Assembly (NCBI GenBank): GCA_027604685.1
Contig: JADHYX010000020.1
Location: 43,444-107,443, forward strand
From: Lobulomyces angularis
Lineage: Eukaryota > Chytridiomycota > Chytridiomycetes > Lobulomycetales > Lobulomycetaceae
Reading direction: 5' to 3'
Length of the DNA stretch: 64,000 nt
The first letter of the stretch is position 1. Each line of letters opens with the position of its first letter. Below are positions 1 through 11,375 of the stretch, piece by piece. Under the pieces are notes generated by a model. It saw nothing but the letters and a program-made list of their open reading frames with translations. It did no database searches and was not told the origin of the DNA. Position numbers and translations under genes: made by a program.

Positions 1-1
1 A

Positions 2-175
2 TACTCCTCAGGCGAAGGTGAAAGTGCTTCGAATAAATCAAGTAAAATGTTTATTCAATCCAACAGTTTTGATAGAGGATTCACAAGTACAGACAATTTC
101 AATATCTCTTCTACTTCAGGAAATGATATAAACTTAAAAAATTTTAAAAGGGTTGCTCCTTGGCAAAAGGAATAA
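2..175 (+). CDS. C-terminal end of an unidentified protein (partial)
   Basis: An open frame runs in from the left edge and stops with TAA at 173-175, giving 57 codons. The peptide is Ser/Asn-rich and disordered, and ends in the more hydrophobic tail FKRVAPWQKE. The gene body lies outside the window, so no family can be named. The Ser-rich composition and clean stop, followed immediately by poly(T) intergenic DNA, favour a real 3' coding end. It converges on the paxillin-like gene at 510-2989. Confidence 0.5.
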   Translation, partial: YSSGEGESASNKSSKMFIQSNSFDRGFTSTDNFNISSTSGNDINLKNFKRVAPWQKE

Positions 176-509
176 TTACTAATAATTTATTTTTTTTTAT
201 TATATAATTTTTCTTTTTTATATTATTATTATTTTTATTATTATTTTTTTTTTAAAATTTAATAGATAGACTTGACAGATCAACAAAATTTCATTTCATC
301 GTTTGAGTTACAATCAATAATATTTAAGCCAAAAAATAATAAAATAAAAAAAAAAGATCTAAGGCTCTATGTAAATCTATTACAAAAATAAAAAAAAATT
401 AAAATAAAAACTGACACAGCTATTGATATCAAAATAGTTTAAATATAATAAAAAAAAACCTGTGGGGAAAAAAAAAAGAACAAAGAAAAGCATTAATAAG
501 AAATATTTT
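176..509. other. Convergent intergenic spacer
   Basis: This is AT-rich sequence dominated by A and T runs between two convergent genes. I see no coding potential or structured RNA; it presumably holds both 3' UTRs. Confidence 0.6.
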
Positions 510-2989
510 TTAGTAGTCTTCATCCGAACTATCATCATAATGAAGATTATTCAAATCATCTTCTTTACTAAAGTCTTCATAACAATTGGAACATAAAATC
601 AATTCATTGTTCCCATTCTCGTTAAGTTCAATAAAGTCTTCTAATCTAGCAACATTTCCCCCTAAATTAATTTCCCCAGGTTTTTTTGAACATCTATCAC
701 TAATACCATGTGTTGGTAAAAATTAATAAAAAATTTAGCAAAAAAAAAAAAAAACTAACCATAAAAAGCATTCTACATGAAACTTATTTCCGTAGTCTAG
801 TCTATTTTTATTCACATTATCAGCATAATTAAAGTTACTTTCTTTTTGTTTAGCTTTATAGAATGGTCCATTTATCAAATTGAAGCATTTAAAACATTGA
901 TTATCACGTTTTTTAAAAAAATCTTTTTCACAGTATACTTTTCCATTAAGTTCAAAAAACTCCTCCTCTATTGATTGATTATTTTCGGATTGTGAGTTAA
1001 AACTTTTATGACATTTTTCACATTTGAAGCACTCTTGATGATATTCCTTTTCAGCTAATATTTGGTGCAATTAGAATTTTACTTATTAATTAAAAGGAAA
1101 TATGAAGTTGTTTTCTACCTGCAGTTATAAATTCTCCAATAATACCTTTTGCACAACCATTACAAGTTATACCAAATAAAGCAAAATAATCGTTTTCACT
1201 AATTAAAAATTATAATTATTAATTAATTTTTAAAAGTTGGCAACATTTTTTGCAAGTACCAAAAGGCTTTTCCTTCTTTTTCAAAAAATCCAGCACCAGG
1301 TGGAAACAGTTTCCCACATTGAAAACAAAAAAAATGGTTTTTATGAAAATTAGTTCCAATAGCATTTAAACAATCCTTAAGGTGTAAATACATTTCAAAT
1401 GAAAAAAGTTCATACCTCCTCTATCGATAAATCACAATAAGCACATTTAGGTAAAAATAAAGTAGTAAAACAATCATCACAAAATGGAAAAACTTCCCCT
1501 ATAAATAATGGTAAATAAAAGAAATGTGACCTTTTATTTTAATACCTCCATCTAATTTTTTTTCATAAAATTTTTCAGGGCTCAAAGTAGTTTTGCAAGA
1601 GTGGCAGGTAAAATGCTTAGGATGAAAAGTTTTATTCATCGCTGAACATCAAAACAGATAAATTATTTAAAATAACCTTTTCGCTTACCTTCCACCAAGG
1701 GACCTTGAATGATCAAATGGCAAGTGAAACATTTTGGAGGAGAAAATTGTGGGAGTTGAGGGAACTTTAATTGTGAATATAAATCATCCTAAAAATTTTG
1801 TGTAAGAAAAATTATAATTGTTTATAGTGCTAAACCTTTGGAGGAACAGGAGGGAGAGGGGAAAATGTAGGCAAAGGAGACTCAGATATTGGTATATCAG
1901 GTAAATTTTGGGAATACAGTTGTAATTTTGCAGGTAGAGACTGAAATTGCATATCGCTTACCACAATATTTTGATCATTTTCAAAAATGTGCTTTTGCGG
2001 GCGAATATTGTCGGTTTGAACATTATGCCCTGGATATAATTGTTGGTTATTATGAACTGGAGGTGGTAATGGGTTAACTAATTTTGTGGCGTTTGGATTT
2101 ATATGCTTTCTTGCGGGAATAAAAGGTAGTGATGTGTTTGCAAGTTGCTGCTGTTGTTTTAATGCTTGCAGCCTGTTAGAATTTTCACCTTCTTCTCGTT
2201 GTTGAAACCTTTCCTCTTCTTCTTTCTTGAATTGTTTTTCCATCTCGATCAATTTATTGTGCTCTTCTTCCATTTTGAATTGTTTTTCCATCTCCATCAA
2301 TTTATTGTGCTCTTCTTTTTCCTGCAACATTTTGATTTTTTGTTCCTCTTCTGCTCGCTCCCTCTCCTCTTTTTCCATATTTTTTAACTTTTCTTCCTTT
2401 TCTTTCAGCAGTAGTAGCTTTTCCTTTTGTAAAATTATTTCCTCCTCTAACTGTTTTGACCTTTCCATTTCCAACATTTTTTCCTCTTGTTCAATATTTT
2501 TTAGTCTTTCTTGTTCCAACATTTGTTCATAATCCATATTCCTTTGTTTCTCCTGCTCAAGGATTTGTTCTCTTTGTCGTTTGTCAGGTTCATCTTGCTT
2601 AAAATTTCGGAAATTTTGATTTCTAGCTGTAGCTTGTCTTGCAACATCTAAAAATTAATAAATCATTACTACCAACGATCTTTAAAAATATACTTTATAC
2701 CTTCATCTACAGTATTTTTTTTTCTTAGATCATCCATTTTCTTTTGTTGCTTAAAAAGCTCATTTTCCTCAAACATTCTTTTTTGTTGCTCAACATTTAA
2801 AGGCTTATTACTGGGTAGAGTTTTATAATTAGAACTACCATTCATGATGCTATTAGTTGTTGCTGATGTGTTATTGAGGTTATTAGTTTTGGAAAGTGTA
2901 GAGTCAGTTTGTTGTAAAGGTTTAGAAAGTGACCGCTTTGGTTTCACCTCCAGTTCCATTTCTTGCAACAATGCATCTAAATCATTCAT
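510..2989 (-). CDS. Paxillin-like protein: LD motif, coiled coil and four LIM domains
   Basis: The start is ATG at 2987-2989 and the stop is at 510-512. The N-terminus reads MNDLDALLQEMELE, which matches the paxillin LD1 motif (LDALLxxLE), a leucine-rich helix that binds focal-adhesion partners. Next comes a long Glu/Lys/Met-rich coiled coil (about 2200-2560) containing a near-duplicate MEMEKQFK/IEMEKQFK unit, then a Pro-rich linker. Four LIM zinc modules follow over several exons: CFTCHL..HFTCHSC, CAYCDL..HFFCFQC, CNGCAK..CFKCEKC and CFKCFN..FHVEC. The tail is acidic (DDSSDEDY). Exon 1 is 2701-2989 and exon 2 starts at 2647. LD-plus-four-LIM order is diagnostic of the paxillin/leupaxin/Hic-5 group; fungal Pxl1 proteins are the nearest known relatives. 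A cytoskeletal scaffold role is inferred. Confidence 0.85.
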
Positions 2990-3194
2990 GGTGATTTAAT
3001 TAGGGTTTATATATTGTTTTTAAATATTTTTTTTTATTTTATTTTTTAATTTTAATTTTTTTTTTTTTAACACTATTTTTTGAAGCATTTTCTCCTATTT
3101 AAATTTTGTACGTAAATAATACTAAAGTAATAAACTTCATTCTCTAAAAAACTAAATATAAAAAGAACTTGATATGCAAAGTAAACCAAAGCTA

Positions 3195-3677
3195 ATGTTT
3201 AGCTTTGTGCTAATATTTCTTTTACTGTAAACTTTTTTTATTTTTTTTTAAATCTAATAATAATTTTTCTTTTTTCTAAAAAAAAGTAGGGCAAAATTTA
3301 AGCACTTTAACTCAAAGTTGAAAGAAAGAAAAAATAATATTATTGTTATTTTTATTTCTTTCTTTTTTGTTTATTTTTTTTTTAACTTCAGCTTTACTAA
3401 TTCACTACATACATTAACGGAAAATAAAAACATAAATAATCCGTCAATAGTAGGAAATCTGGAAAACTTAAATTCTGGAGTTGACTACATAGTCAACAAA
3501 GATGAAAACATTATTGACAGAGGTCTTACTGCAAGTGAAGACAAAAATTCGGAGATTAAAGTCCATTATTATGATAACCTGTTAAATGAACCGAAGGTTC
3601 CCGTGGAAATGATTGATGCGAAGCTGAATAATATTAAAAAAAAGCATAGGTTTCAGTTAAGAAGTAAACACAAATGA
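3195..3677 (+). CDS. Small membrane or secreted protein, two exons, unknown
   Basis: The long open frame has no useful ATG, so I looked for an upstream exon. An ATG at 3195 followed by a GTAAAC donor at 3227 and a TAG acceptor at 3287-3289 restores the frame and gives 139 aa (exons 3195-3226 and 3290-3677). The N-terminus is then very hydrophobic (MFSFVLIFLLL), followed by a Lys-rich stretch and a second hydrophobic helix rich in Phe and Ile. The rest is polar, Asn/Glu/Lys-rich and ends in a basic tail (KKKHRFQLRSKHK). It may be a signal-anchored or secreted protein. No family is recognised. The splice model is inferred from the sequence only. Confidence 0.5.
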
Positions 3678-3943
3678 AGAATTTCGCCACGGAATATTAA
3701 TCAACTAAACAACATATGAAAACATAGAAACTAAACACTTCTGTGCAATATTAGTAAACTGAATGTACATAGACAATTATAGCAATTTTTTTTTTTTTTA
3801 AATCATTTATTACATTACTTCATTTTAATAATTTATTAATATGAAAAGAACTGAAAACATAATTAAAAAAAACGTTTTTTGATTTAATATATAATAAAAA
3901 ACTTTGTTATTAATAAGAAAGGTTATAACACATTAATTTAAAA

Positions 3944-4060
3944 ATGTACAGAACAGCGGAGTTCAAAAATTTTGATGTGTTCAAACTCCGTAATAGATTT
4001 CAAATTAAAAAAGAACAACAAAAAATATTAAAAGAAGAAAGTACTTTTTTTTTTTTTTAA
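3944..4060 (+). CDS. Possible microprotein, about 33-38 aa
   Basis: A short ATG-initiated frame begins MYRTAEFKNFDVFKLRNRF and continues with a Lys/Gln/Glu-rich helix (KKEQQKILKEE) before poly-Phe codons from a T run. The composition differs from the surrounding poly(A/T) noncoding DNA and looks like an amphipathic basic peptide. The GTACTT at 4041 could be a splice donor, in which case the Phe run is intronic. It lies directly upstream of the TM-SH3 gene. No family is recognised, and chance is a real alternative. Confidence 0.25.
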   Translation: MYRTAEFKNFDVFKLRNRFQIKKEQQKILKEESTFFFF

Positions 4061-4116
4061 TCGTTCTTTCAAATTAGAATAAACTTCATATATATACTAG
4101 ATTCAAAGTCTTTTTA

Positions 4117-5788
4117 ATGATACTCATCTATTTTTTCTTTTTCTTCACTTTAATTTTAAGTAATAAGCAACATACCTCATCTTCAGACTCTGACAATTTA
4201 GTTGATATTAATACTAGCAACTTAAATGCAAACTTGATTCAAAAAGCCAATCCTGAATTCACAACGAAGAATTGGATCTATCAAAACGCTGACACAGGAC
4301 AACACTTAGAAAAAAACGAAACAAGTATTAAAGATCGATTTTTAGTAAAAAATTTTTACGGATCAAATTATTTCACATTTGATTATTCTTTTTTAAATAA
4401 TTTTACCAAAACTGAAAGTAGTTTACAAGTTAAATCATTTTATCAAAAATTTTACATCAGAAACATAAACAAACTGAACAACAAAAGACTATCATGTTTA
4501 GATTTTTCGGTAAACATTTTAAGTGATGCGTCCAAGCATTTTAGTCATGATGAGTTTGCTGTAGTAACTTTAACGTTTACAAATTTAAATAAAGATGATA
4601 AAAATTATTTACATTTTCACTTGGATTCAAATTTGGCCTCTGACAGTGAAGAAAAATTGAGTTTATTAAATAAAAATATCATTAATATTTCAAAAAACGT
4701 TGTCAGTTTTAAAGAAAAAGAGGATGTGAAAGTTACAAAATTAAATTTAGTTTATCAGTTTAGTTTGGAAGACCGCAATTTGATCCTAAATCTTACCGAC
4801 GATATGGAAGTGTTACTTGGTTTAACATTTTTTTCAACATTTAATAATACTAGTTTTAATGAAACTGCAGCAAATGATATTGCTAAGCAGGAACCAACAG
4901 CCAAAAAGCGATATGAATCTTTGCACTTTTTCGGATTAAATGAACTAAAGTTAAAATTTAATTTTGAAGAAATATTTACTGCCGTCAACAGCAACACGAC
5001 TGACTCGAATGTTTACAATAGTAGAACAGCTGGTAGCACCGAAACTAGTTTTTTACATGATATTAGGTTTGTTTTTGGAATTTCATTTGGTCTCTTTGTT
5101 TTATTGGCTACATTTTTTGGTAATATTAACAAAAAAAATCCAAAAAATTGATATCTTTTTTTAGGAATACTATTTTGTTATTTAAAGAGAGAAAGAAAGA
5201 ACGCTAATAATTTAGAAAAAAATGATGTGGGTCTGGATAGTAGTAACGGCAGCAGCAATATCTTTAATGTTGTCATTCCAGATATCGAAGAAAGTGAAAA
5301 TAAAAAGTTAAGTTCATCAGAAGACTTAAATTCTACAGAGAGGATACAACCTATTTATAATTTAATAAAATTCGATAAAATTCAGGAAGAGCAAATTACA
5401 GAAAATGAATGGCTTTCTCCGGAAGATAGAAGGTCAAATAATGTTACCAATAGTTCAAGCGATATTTCCTACAATAATAAAGAATTAAAAGTTAACAATA
5501 CCTCATCAAAAAAATTTAAAGAATACATTTGTAAAAAAAATTATAAAACAAAAAAAGCAGATGAAATTAATTTAAACCTTGGTGACATTTTAATAATTGA
5601 TCAAGGTTAAAAAAAAAATTTGAAGTTTAATTTTAATTTTTTTTTTTTGTATAGTTTTTGATGATGGTTGGGGATTTGTGATTAATTTAACTACAGAAAA
5701 AAGAGGGTTTATTCCAAATTTAGAAAAATACGTCGAGGAAAGTTTAGGAAGTTACAGATTAATAAAAAATGTTTCTTGTTCTTCGTAG
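4117..5788 (+). CDS. Single-pass membrane protein with cytosolic SH3 domain
   Basis: Three exons (4117-5119, 5165-5605, 5655-5788) join in frame to 525 aa. The N-terminus is a signal peptide (MILIYFFFFFTLILS). About 310 residues of Asn/Ser-rich ectodomain with many N-x-S/T glycosylation sequons follow. One transmembrane helix (FGISFGLFVLLATFFG) spans the first splice junction and is followed by basic residues KRERK. The cytosolic part is disordered and then ends in an SH3 fold: YKTKKADEINLNLGDILII..., FDDGWGFV..., then GFIPNLEKYVEE. This contains the ALYDY-equivalent strand, the D-W and the P-x-x-Y-V positions of SH3 domains. The architecture resembles a sensor or adhesion receptor coupled to proline-rich partners. 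It is not the four-helix Sho1 type. The ectodomain matches nothing I recognise. Confidence 0.8.
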
Positions 5789-6065
5789 CATTGTTTTATT
5801 TTTTTATGACATGTTTTTTTTTTTTTTATTATAATTGGAAATATTTAATAATACATTGTATTTATATATAAAAAAAAGGATTTAATTTTATAAAAAAAAA
5901 TAAATTAAAGAGTAAACATAAATTCTATATTCATATAAAATCATATTTAATTCAATCAAATAATACCATGCATCGATGTTATGTAGAAAAAGAAAAAATA
6001 GTATTTAACAACAATTTTAATGTATTTAAATTTTAAATATATTTCAACTTTTTCTATTTATATTA

Positions 6066-9000
6066 CTATAATTTAATTAATTCTATTTCTTTCTCTTTGT
6101 TTTTTACACCAAATTTTTTTTTAAAAATTTCACCAATTGGACCAATGACTACAAGCCTTTCAAATAATATATTGAGCAAGCTATTCGTAAGACCTAAAAT
6201 TAAGAGAGTTGTTCTAAAGTATTCAGGAATGATATTATGTCCTGCAATGTTGTTATATTGTGGAATTTCCCAATAAGGTTTGATATTGAATTCTTTTTCT
6301 AAAATGTTGACGGAACCTTTTAAAGAAGAATTTAAAAAATGAAGAAAAATTATTTTACAGTATAAAAATATATAAAAAAATTTTTCCTTACCACAGTTTA
6401 TTCTAAAAAAGCAGCCAACTGGATTTGGTCCAGCTAACACCAAAAAGCATACAAATGCCATTTCAAGAAAGTAAACGATTACTAAGGTGTAATTTTTGTA
6501 CCAAGATGCTCTAAACTTGTATCCAAAATTAACGGTTGCGGCAGAGTTAATGAACTGAAATAGAACCATTAACCCTAGTACTGCTGCTTCGTAATTGTCT
6601 CCTAGTAACCACCACAGAGCAATGTTTGAAGCTGAGGCATCAAATTCATGGCATTTAAAGAATGGCTAAGGTTTTTTTAAAAGATAAATATTAATAATCT
6701 CCTTAGACTTACTTGCTTGTACAAGGTAACAAAGGCGACAACAATAAATATGATGTTTATAATAAATTGTCCAACAATTGAAGCAACTGTTTGTAATCCA
6801 AGTAATCGCGCTGTTGGTCTATCTTTTGATAGTCTCTCCGCAGGTTTCGCTAAGGTTACTGTCCATGACAATAAAATAGTTATAAGGGAGTCAATCGCGA
6901 TCTTTAATAGAAAAAAAAATTTTTCAAAATAAATAAAATTATTTTTTTTTTTTTTCATTTTTTTTTTCATTTTTTCTTTAATTTTTTTTTCATTTTTTTT
7001 TCTTACCCAAACGTACTGAGCACAAATTACTGAATAATAAAACTGAATCATTTCTAGGGACACCATAGTAGTCCCGTAGAGAATTAAGAACTTGTAAGAT
7101 GCAAAACTGTTAGCCAAGGCATTTCTTCCTTCCTTCAAAAGTTCAACGCAACTCGCGATTGATCTGGTCTTGCTGGAAAACGGTGCAACAATGGAAGCTT
7201 CAGCCTCACTCAAAGCAACACCAACATGGGCTGCCCTTAACGCACCGCAGTCATTTCCTCCATCACCACACATCGCTGTAACGCCATGTTCCATAAATAA
7301 TTCAACGCACTGTACTTTTCCAAATGGAGTCATTCTAGCAAATATTCTTGTGTCTATAAAATCACAAAAAAAAAAAAATTTTTATTTTTTTTATGCAATT
7401 AAAAACTTGATACCTAACAAGTATTTTCTTATTTCACCAGTATCACAGAGTCTATCAAAAGCTTTACCGGTCATAGCTAGTTCAACGTTATCGGTTTTTT
7501 TTAATATATGGTCAATGTCAACTTCAACTTTTCCCGTTTCTATATTCGTCCATATTAACTTATAGTGTATCTCAGTTAAAGTTTCATCTTCTTCAAATTT
7601 TTTTTTTCCACCCAGCTCCTCATCAACAACCATTTCAGCTAAGTATATTTTTGAATTTTGATTTAACATGTCGGCAGCTTTTGCTATGTGTATTCCCGTT
7701 AATGCATTGTCTCCAGTAATCATAACATTTCTACAACCACCTTCTCTTAAATGTTTGATTGATTCTCTAGTATCATCTCTAATCTTATTTTTGAATAATA
7801 TCAATCCCAACAGATTAACATCATTTTCTATCGAGTCACGCTCTAAAGCTAAAAAACATAAAAGAAAATATAATAAAGTATTAACAGTTTAAATGTTAGT
7901 AAATTTTGTTATACATTTCAATGCTAAAAGAGCTTCTTCCGTTTCAACTAATCCCAAATCTTTATGAGCCATTGCCAAAACATAGCAACCTTCAGTTGCG
8001 TAACTTTCTGCAGTCTTAATGTAATTAGCAGGAATTGTCTCTTCTGCACAAATATCCATTATTTTCTCAAAGGATCCCTTTACAAATGCATGACAATGAT
8101 TAGTGCTTGGATCCTTTACAATTACAGACATGGTAGATCTAGCATGGTCAAATTCATGTCTTGCTAAAACCTTATAAACTTTTTCATCCTTGGTATTTGG
8201 CTGCAAAATATTCAAGAAATGCTGATCCTCACTTAGTTCAACTTTCGAAATGCTCCATTTTGTAGAGGAAAACATTTCAATATCTACTGGATTTCCTACC
8301 AGAGTACCATTTACTGAAGTTACTGCATGACAAGTTCCTAGTCCAAATTTCATTAATTCACCAACTTTTTCTGACATGGAGGATTCAACAAATTCACCAA
8401 ATTCCTTTGCATCACTTGCTTTGTTTTTGACTCCATAAAATTCTTCAAAATAAAATTAATTAATTAAAAAATATTTTTGGAATCAAAAAAACAATAAAAA
8501 AAAAAAAAGTAAAAAAATGAAAAAAATTACCTAAGCCTTCTTTAGTTAAAGTACCCGTTTTATCAAAACAAAAAATTCTGACTTTACCAGAAACAATTAT
8601 TCTTGATAAGTTAATGCAAAAGATATTTTTGGATCTTAATCGAGAGGCAGCAACAGTTTGACCAACTACGAGTGCAGCAGGGATTAAAGGCGACATAATT
8701 TCACTAATAATAAAAATTCCATAATACCACGAAGAAATATTTGTAGCATCTTTAAAAAAAAAAATTTTAAAATGAAAAATTAATTAAAAAAAATTACTTA
8801 GCAGGAAGATTGACCAAAAAAACCACCAGATACCCCAAATCAACAATAAGCAAACTACAACTTTTAAATGTATATCAAAAATAAAAGAAATTGGGGTAGG
8901 AAACAGAATTTCCCGCACTAGTTGACCTTCAAAAAAAAAATTTATTTCATTATATAAACAATGTATTTAGTAATACCTTTGTCAGTAGAACTACCAGTAG

Positions 9001-11375
9001 ATAAAACTAAGGCTACAGCTCTATTACCGTACAATTGATTCAGATATCCACTATTACTTGCTCCATCAGCTTGAAGCACAGTTGTACCAGAAAACAGTGA
9101 ATTTTTCTTTGAAGAAGTTGCAGGATTATAAAGAACGTCCTGCTCATTGTCATTAGCAGGTAATGGAAATTTTCGAATGGGTAACGGTTCTCCTGTAAGG
9201 CCAGATTCATTAACCACCACATCACCTGTTAATAATACACAGTCACAAGGAACTTGGCTATTTGGAGAAATCTGAATAATATCACCGGAAACTAATTCAG
9301 TTGTTGATATTGATTTCCATTCGTTATCTCTTAGAGCAGTAACAATGTTTTTATATTCTGCCAGACTTTTGATTTTTTTTTCTGAGGTAGTTCTGACATA
9401 GACTTTAACAGTAGCTGAAATAATAATTACAGCAGCTTGAATAACACCAATGTAATAATAACTAAAGGAGGCATATACCCAGATGCACATCATTTGATAG
9501 ATGTAAAAGTCTACAAAGTAAAAATTTTAGCAAAATAACAATAGTTATTTTTACATGATCTTAGTTCTTCCCCATATGCAATAAATAAATTTGGAACAAT
9601 GACGGAAATGAAATTGGGCCCAATTAAATCAGAAACAGATTTAGCAGCTTCAGTAGTTAAACCTGTTTTGTATTCACTTCTGAGTCTGCCAATAGTATTC
9701 GCCATTTCAATAGTAATAGGTGCAAAAGTATCTTCTTTTTCACTAAAAACGTATCTCGTGCATTGAAATTCAAAATATTTAACCTGATTTAACTTAAAAA
9801 TTTTTGCATTAAAGGTATTATATTGAGATCTTTATCGAGAAGAGGTCGAAAAGTTAATAAATAAAATTTGAATTTTCATGGTCCTTACCCAATATAATTA
9901 TCAAATAAGCTGGAAAATTGATTAACTTTGGTTACCAACCAACTAGAATTATCTAAAAAGATAACATTTTCTTTTAACTTTAATATTTTAACACTGGTTG
10001 CACTAAATCCTGTGGACTTGATTTTGAAAAAGTTGTGTAAATTTTCCCACTGCAAATTAATAGTCACAAACCAAGTTGCAGCTATGTGCCAAATAACGCA
10101 AAATGCTAAGTAAAATAGAAAAAATTAAAATAATTTTAAATTTTTTTTACTAACTTTTGTAATTGTAATCTAAGTTTCCACCAAAATAGAGATAAGAAGT
10201 TGAAGGAGTGACTTGCACCACTAAGCCGTAATTGTCAAGGACCAAAACTAAAAAAGAAAATTTATTTATAAATGAGACTTGCAATTAAAGCGGTAATATT
10301 CACATGTTAACCAGGCTATTAGAAAAAAAGAGGTAACAACCATGGTGAATGCAGCAAAGGTTCCAACCATTGAATTTTGATAAGGCTGAATTAACGTCGT
10401 CGGAGATTTTTTCAGTTGAACAGTTTCACCCTTTCCTTCAGCTGCTTTTCCTAATTTTTCGTTGTAAATGGTTGAATTACTGCCAGTGTTTAAAACTGAA
10501 GAATTCTTCGAATTTCTTTCCAAAAAGGTTTTATATAAAAACCAAGCAAAAATGATTGCTATTTCACCTCCTAAAACACCATATATGGATAAAGCAAATT
10601 GTGAAGTATAGTCTGCAGAAAAATAAAAATTAAAATTGGAACATACTTAAAGTAAATAAATTTTACTGTAATCTAACGCAGGGCCAGCACACAAAGGCTC
10701 GGCCCAAAAACCAACAGAGTTTATTAAAGTAACATTTGTACCATCTGGAGCAAATGATGCATTAAAATACTTTGAACATTGATTTGCTATTCCAATACTC
10801 CTCTCAGTTGGAATAAAATTATCTACATCCAAAACAACGGAAACAACACTACAAGCTTGATACTTTGTGTTTGGAAGAGCCTCAGTATTACAGGCACAAT
10901 AATCAGTAACTGTAGAGCAATCATTGGAACAAGTTGCACCATCATTACACAATGTCTGGCCTAAAAGATAAAATATTCAAAAAAGTTTATGAATATTATA
11001 ATATTCGTTATATAATGCAAAAAAGCAAAACTGAATCAGTTGGTAAAATTTGTATTTTATATCTTAAGATTCTCAAACGAATTTTTTGAATGTAAAGTAA
11101 ATTTCATACCGTTAGGACAACTAGGTTTCTGAGTAGGAGGGCAAAGGTTTATATTTGTAACGCAAATAATGGAAGGACACGTAGCATCACGTAAAACTTG
11201 AACTATAAAGAGATATGAATTTAAGATATGTAAGATAAAGAACGAAATAAAGTTTGAAAGAGGAAAACAAACCAGGGCAGGTATTTCCAAATACATCAAC
11301 GTCGTTCACGGTATTCAGCAATGGGATTGAAATTGCAGAAGTTATTAAAACAATAAACGCCAAAAAGTTAACCAT
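6066..11375 (-). CDS. P5B-type P-type ATPase (ATP13A-like) with Cys-rich luminal N-terminal extension
   Basis: About fifteen exons, from ATG at 11373-11375 to stop at 6066-6068. The P-type core is complete. The A-domain motif LTGEPLPIRK is near 9190. The phosphorylation motif CFDKTGTLTKEG is near 8550. MITGDNALTGIHIAK (N/P domain) is near 7700, and the P5 hallmark GDGGNDCGALRAAHVGVALS with SEAEASIVAPFSS is near 7200. C-terminal transmembrane helices follow. These are P5 features; P5B pumps such as ATP13A2 export polyamines from late endosomes or lysosomes. Two oddities stand out. The M4 motif that is PPALP in P5B reads SPLIP (MSPLIPAALVVGQT). The protein also starts with a signal peptide (MVNFLAFIVLITSAISIP) and a Cys-rich segment with repeated Cys-Pro and Cys-x-Cys before the first membrane helix. 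The core assignment is secure; the N-terminal exon joins (10.6-11.4 kb) are less certain. Confidence 0.87.

Noticed and set aside
1889..2532. Plus-strand frames of 62-101 codons at 1889-2077, 2166-2387 and 2227-2532
   Set aside because: They lie opposite the paxillin-like coiled-coil and linker exon; the Ser/Phe/Leu-rich products are shadows of Glu/Lys codons on the other strand.
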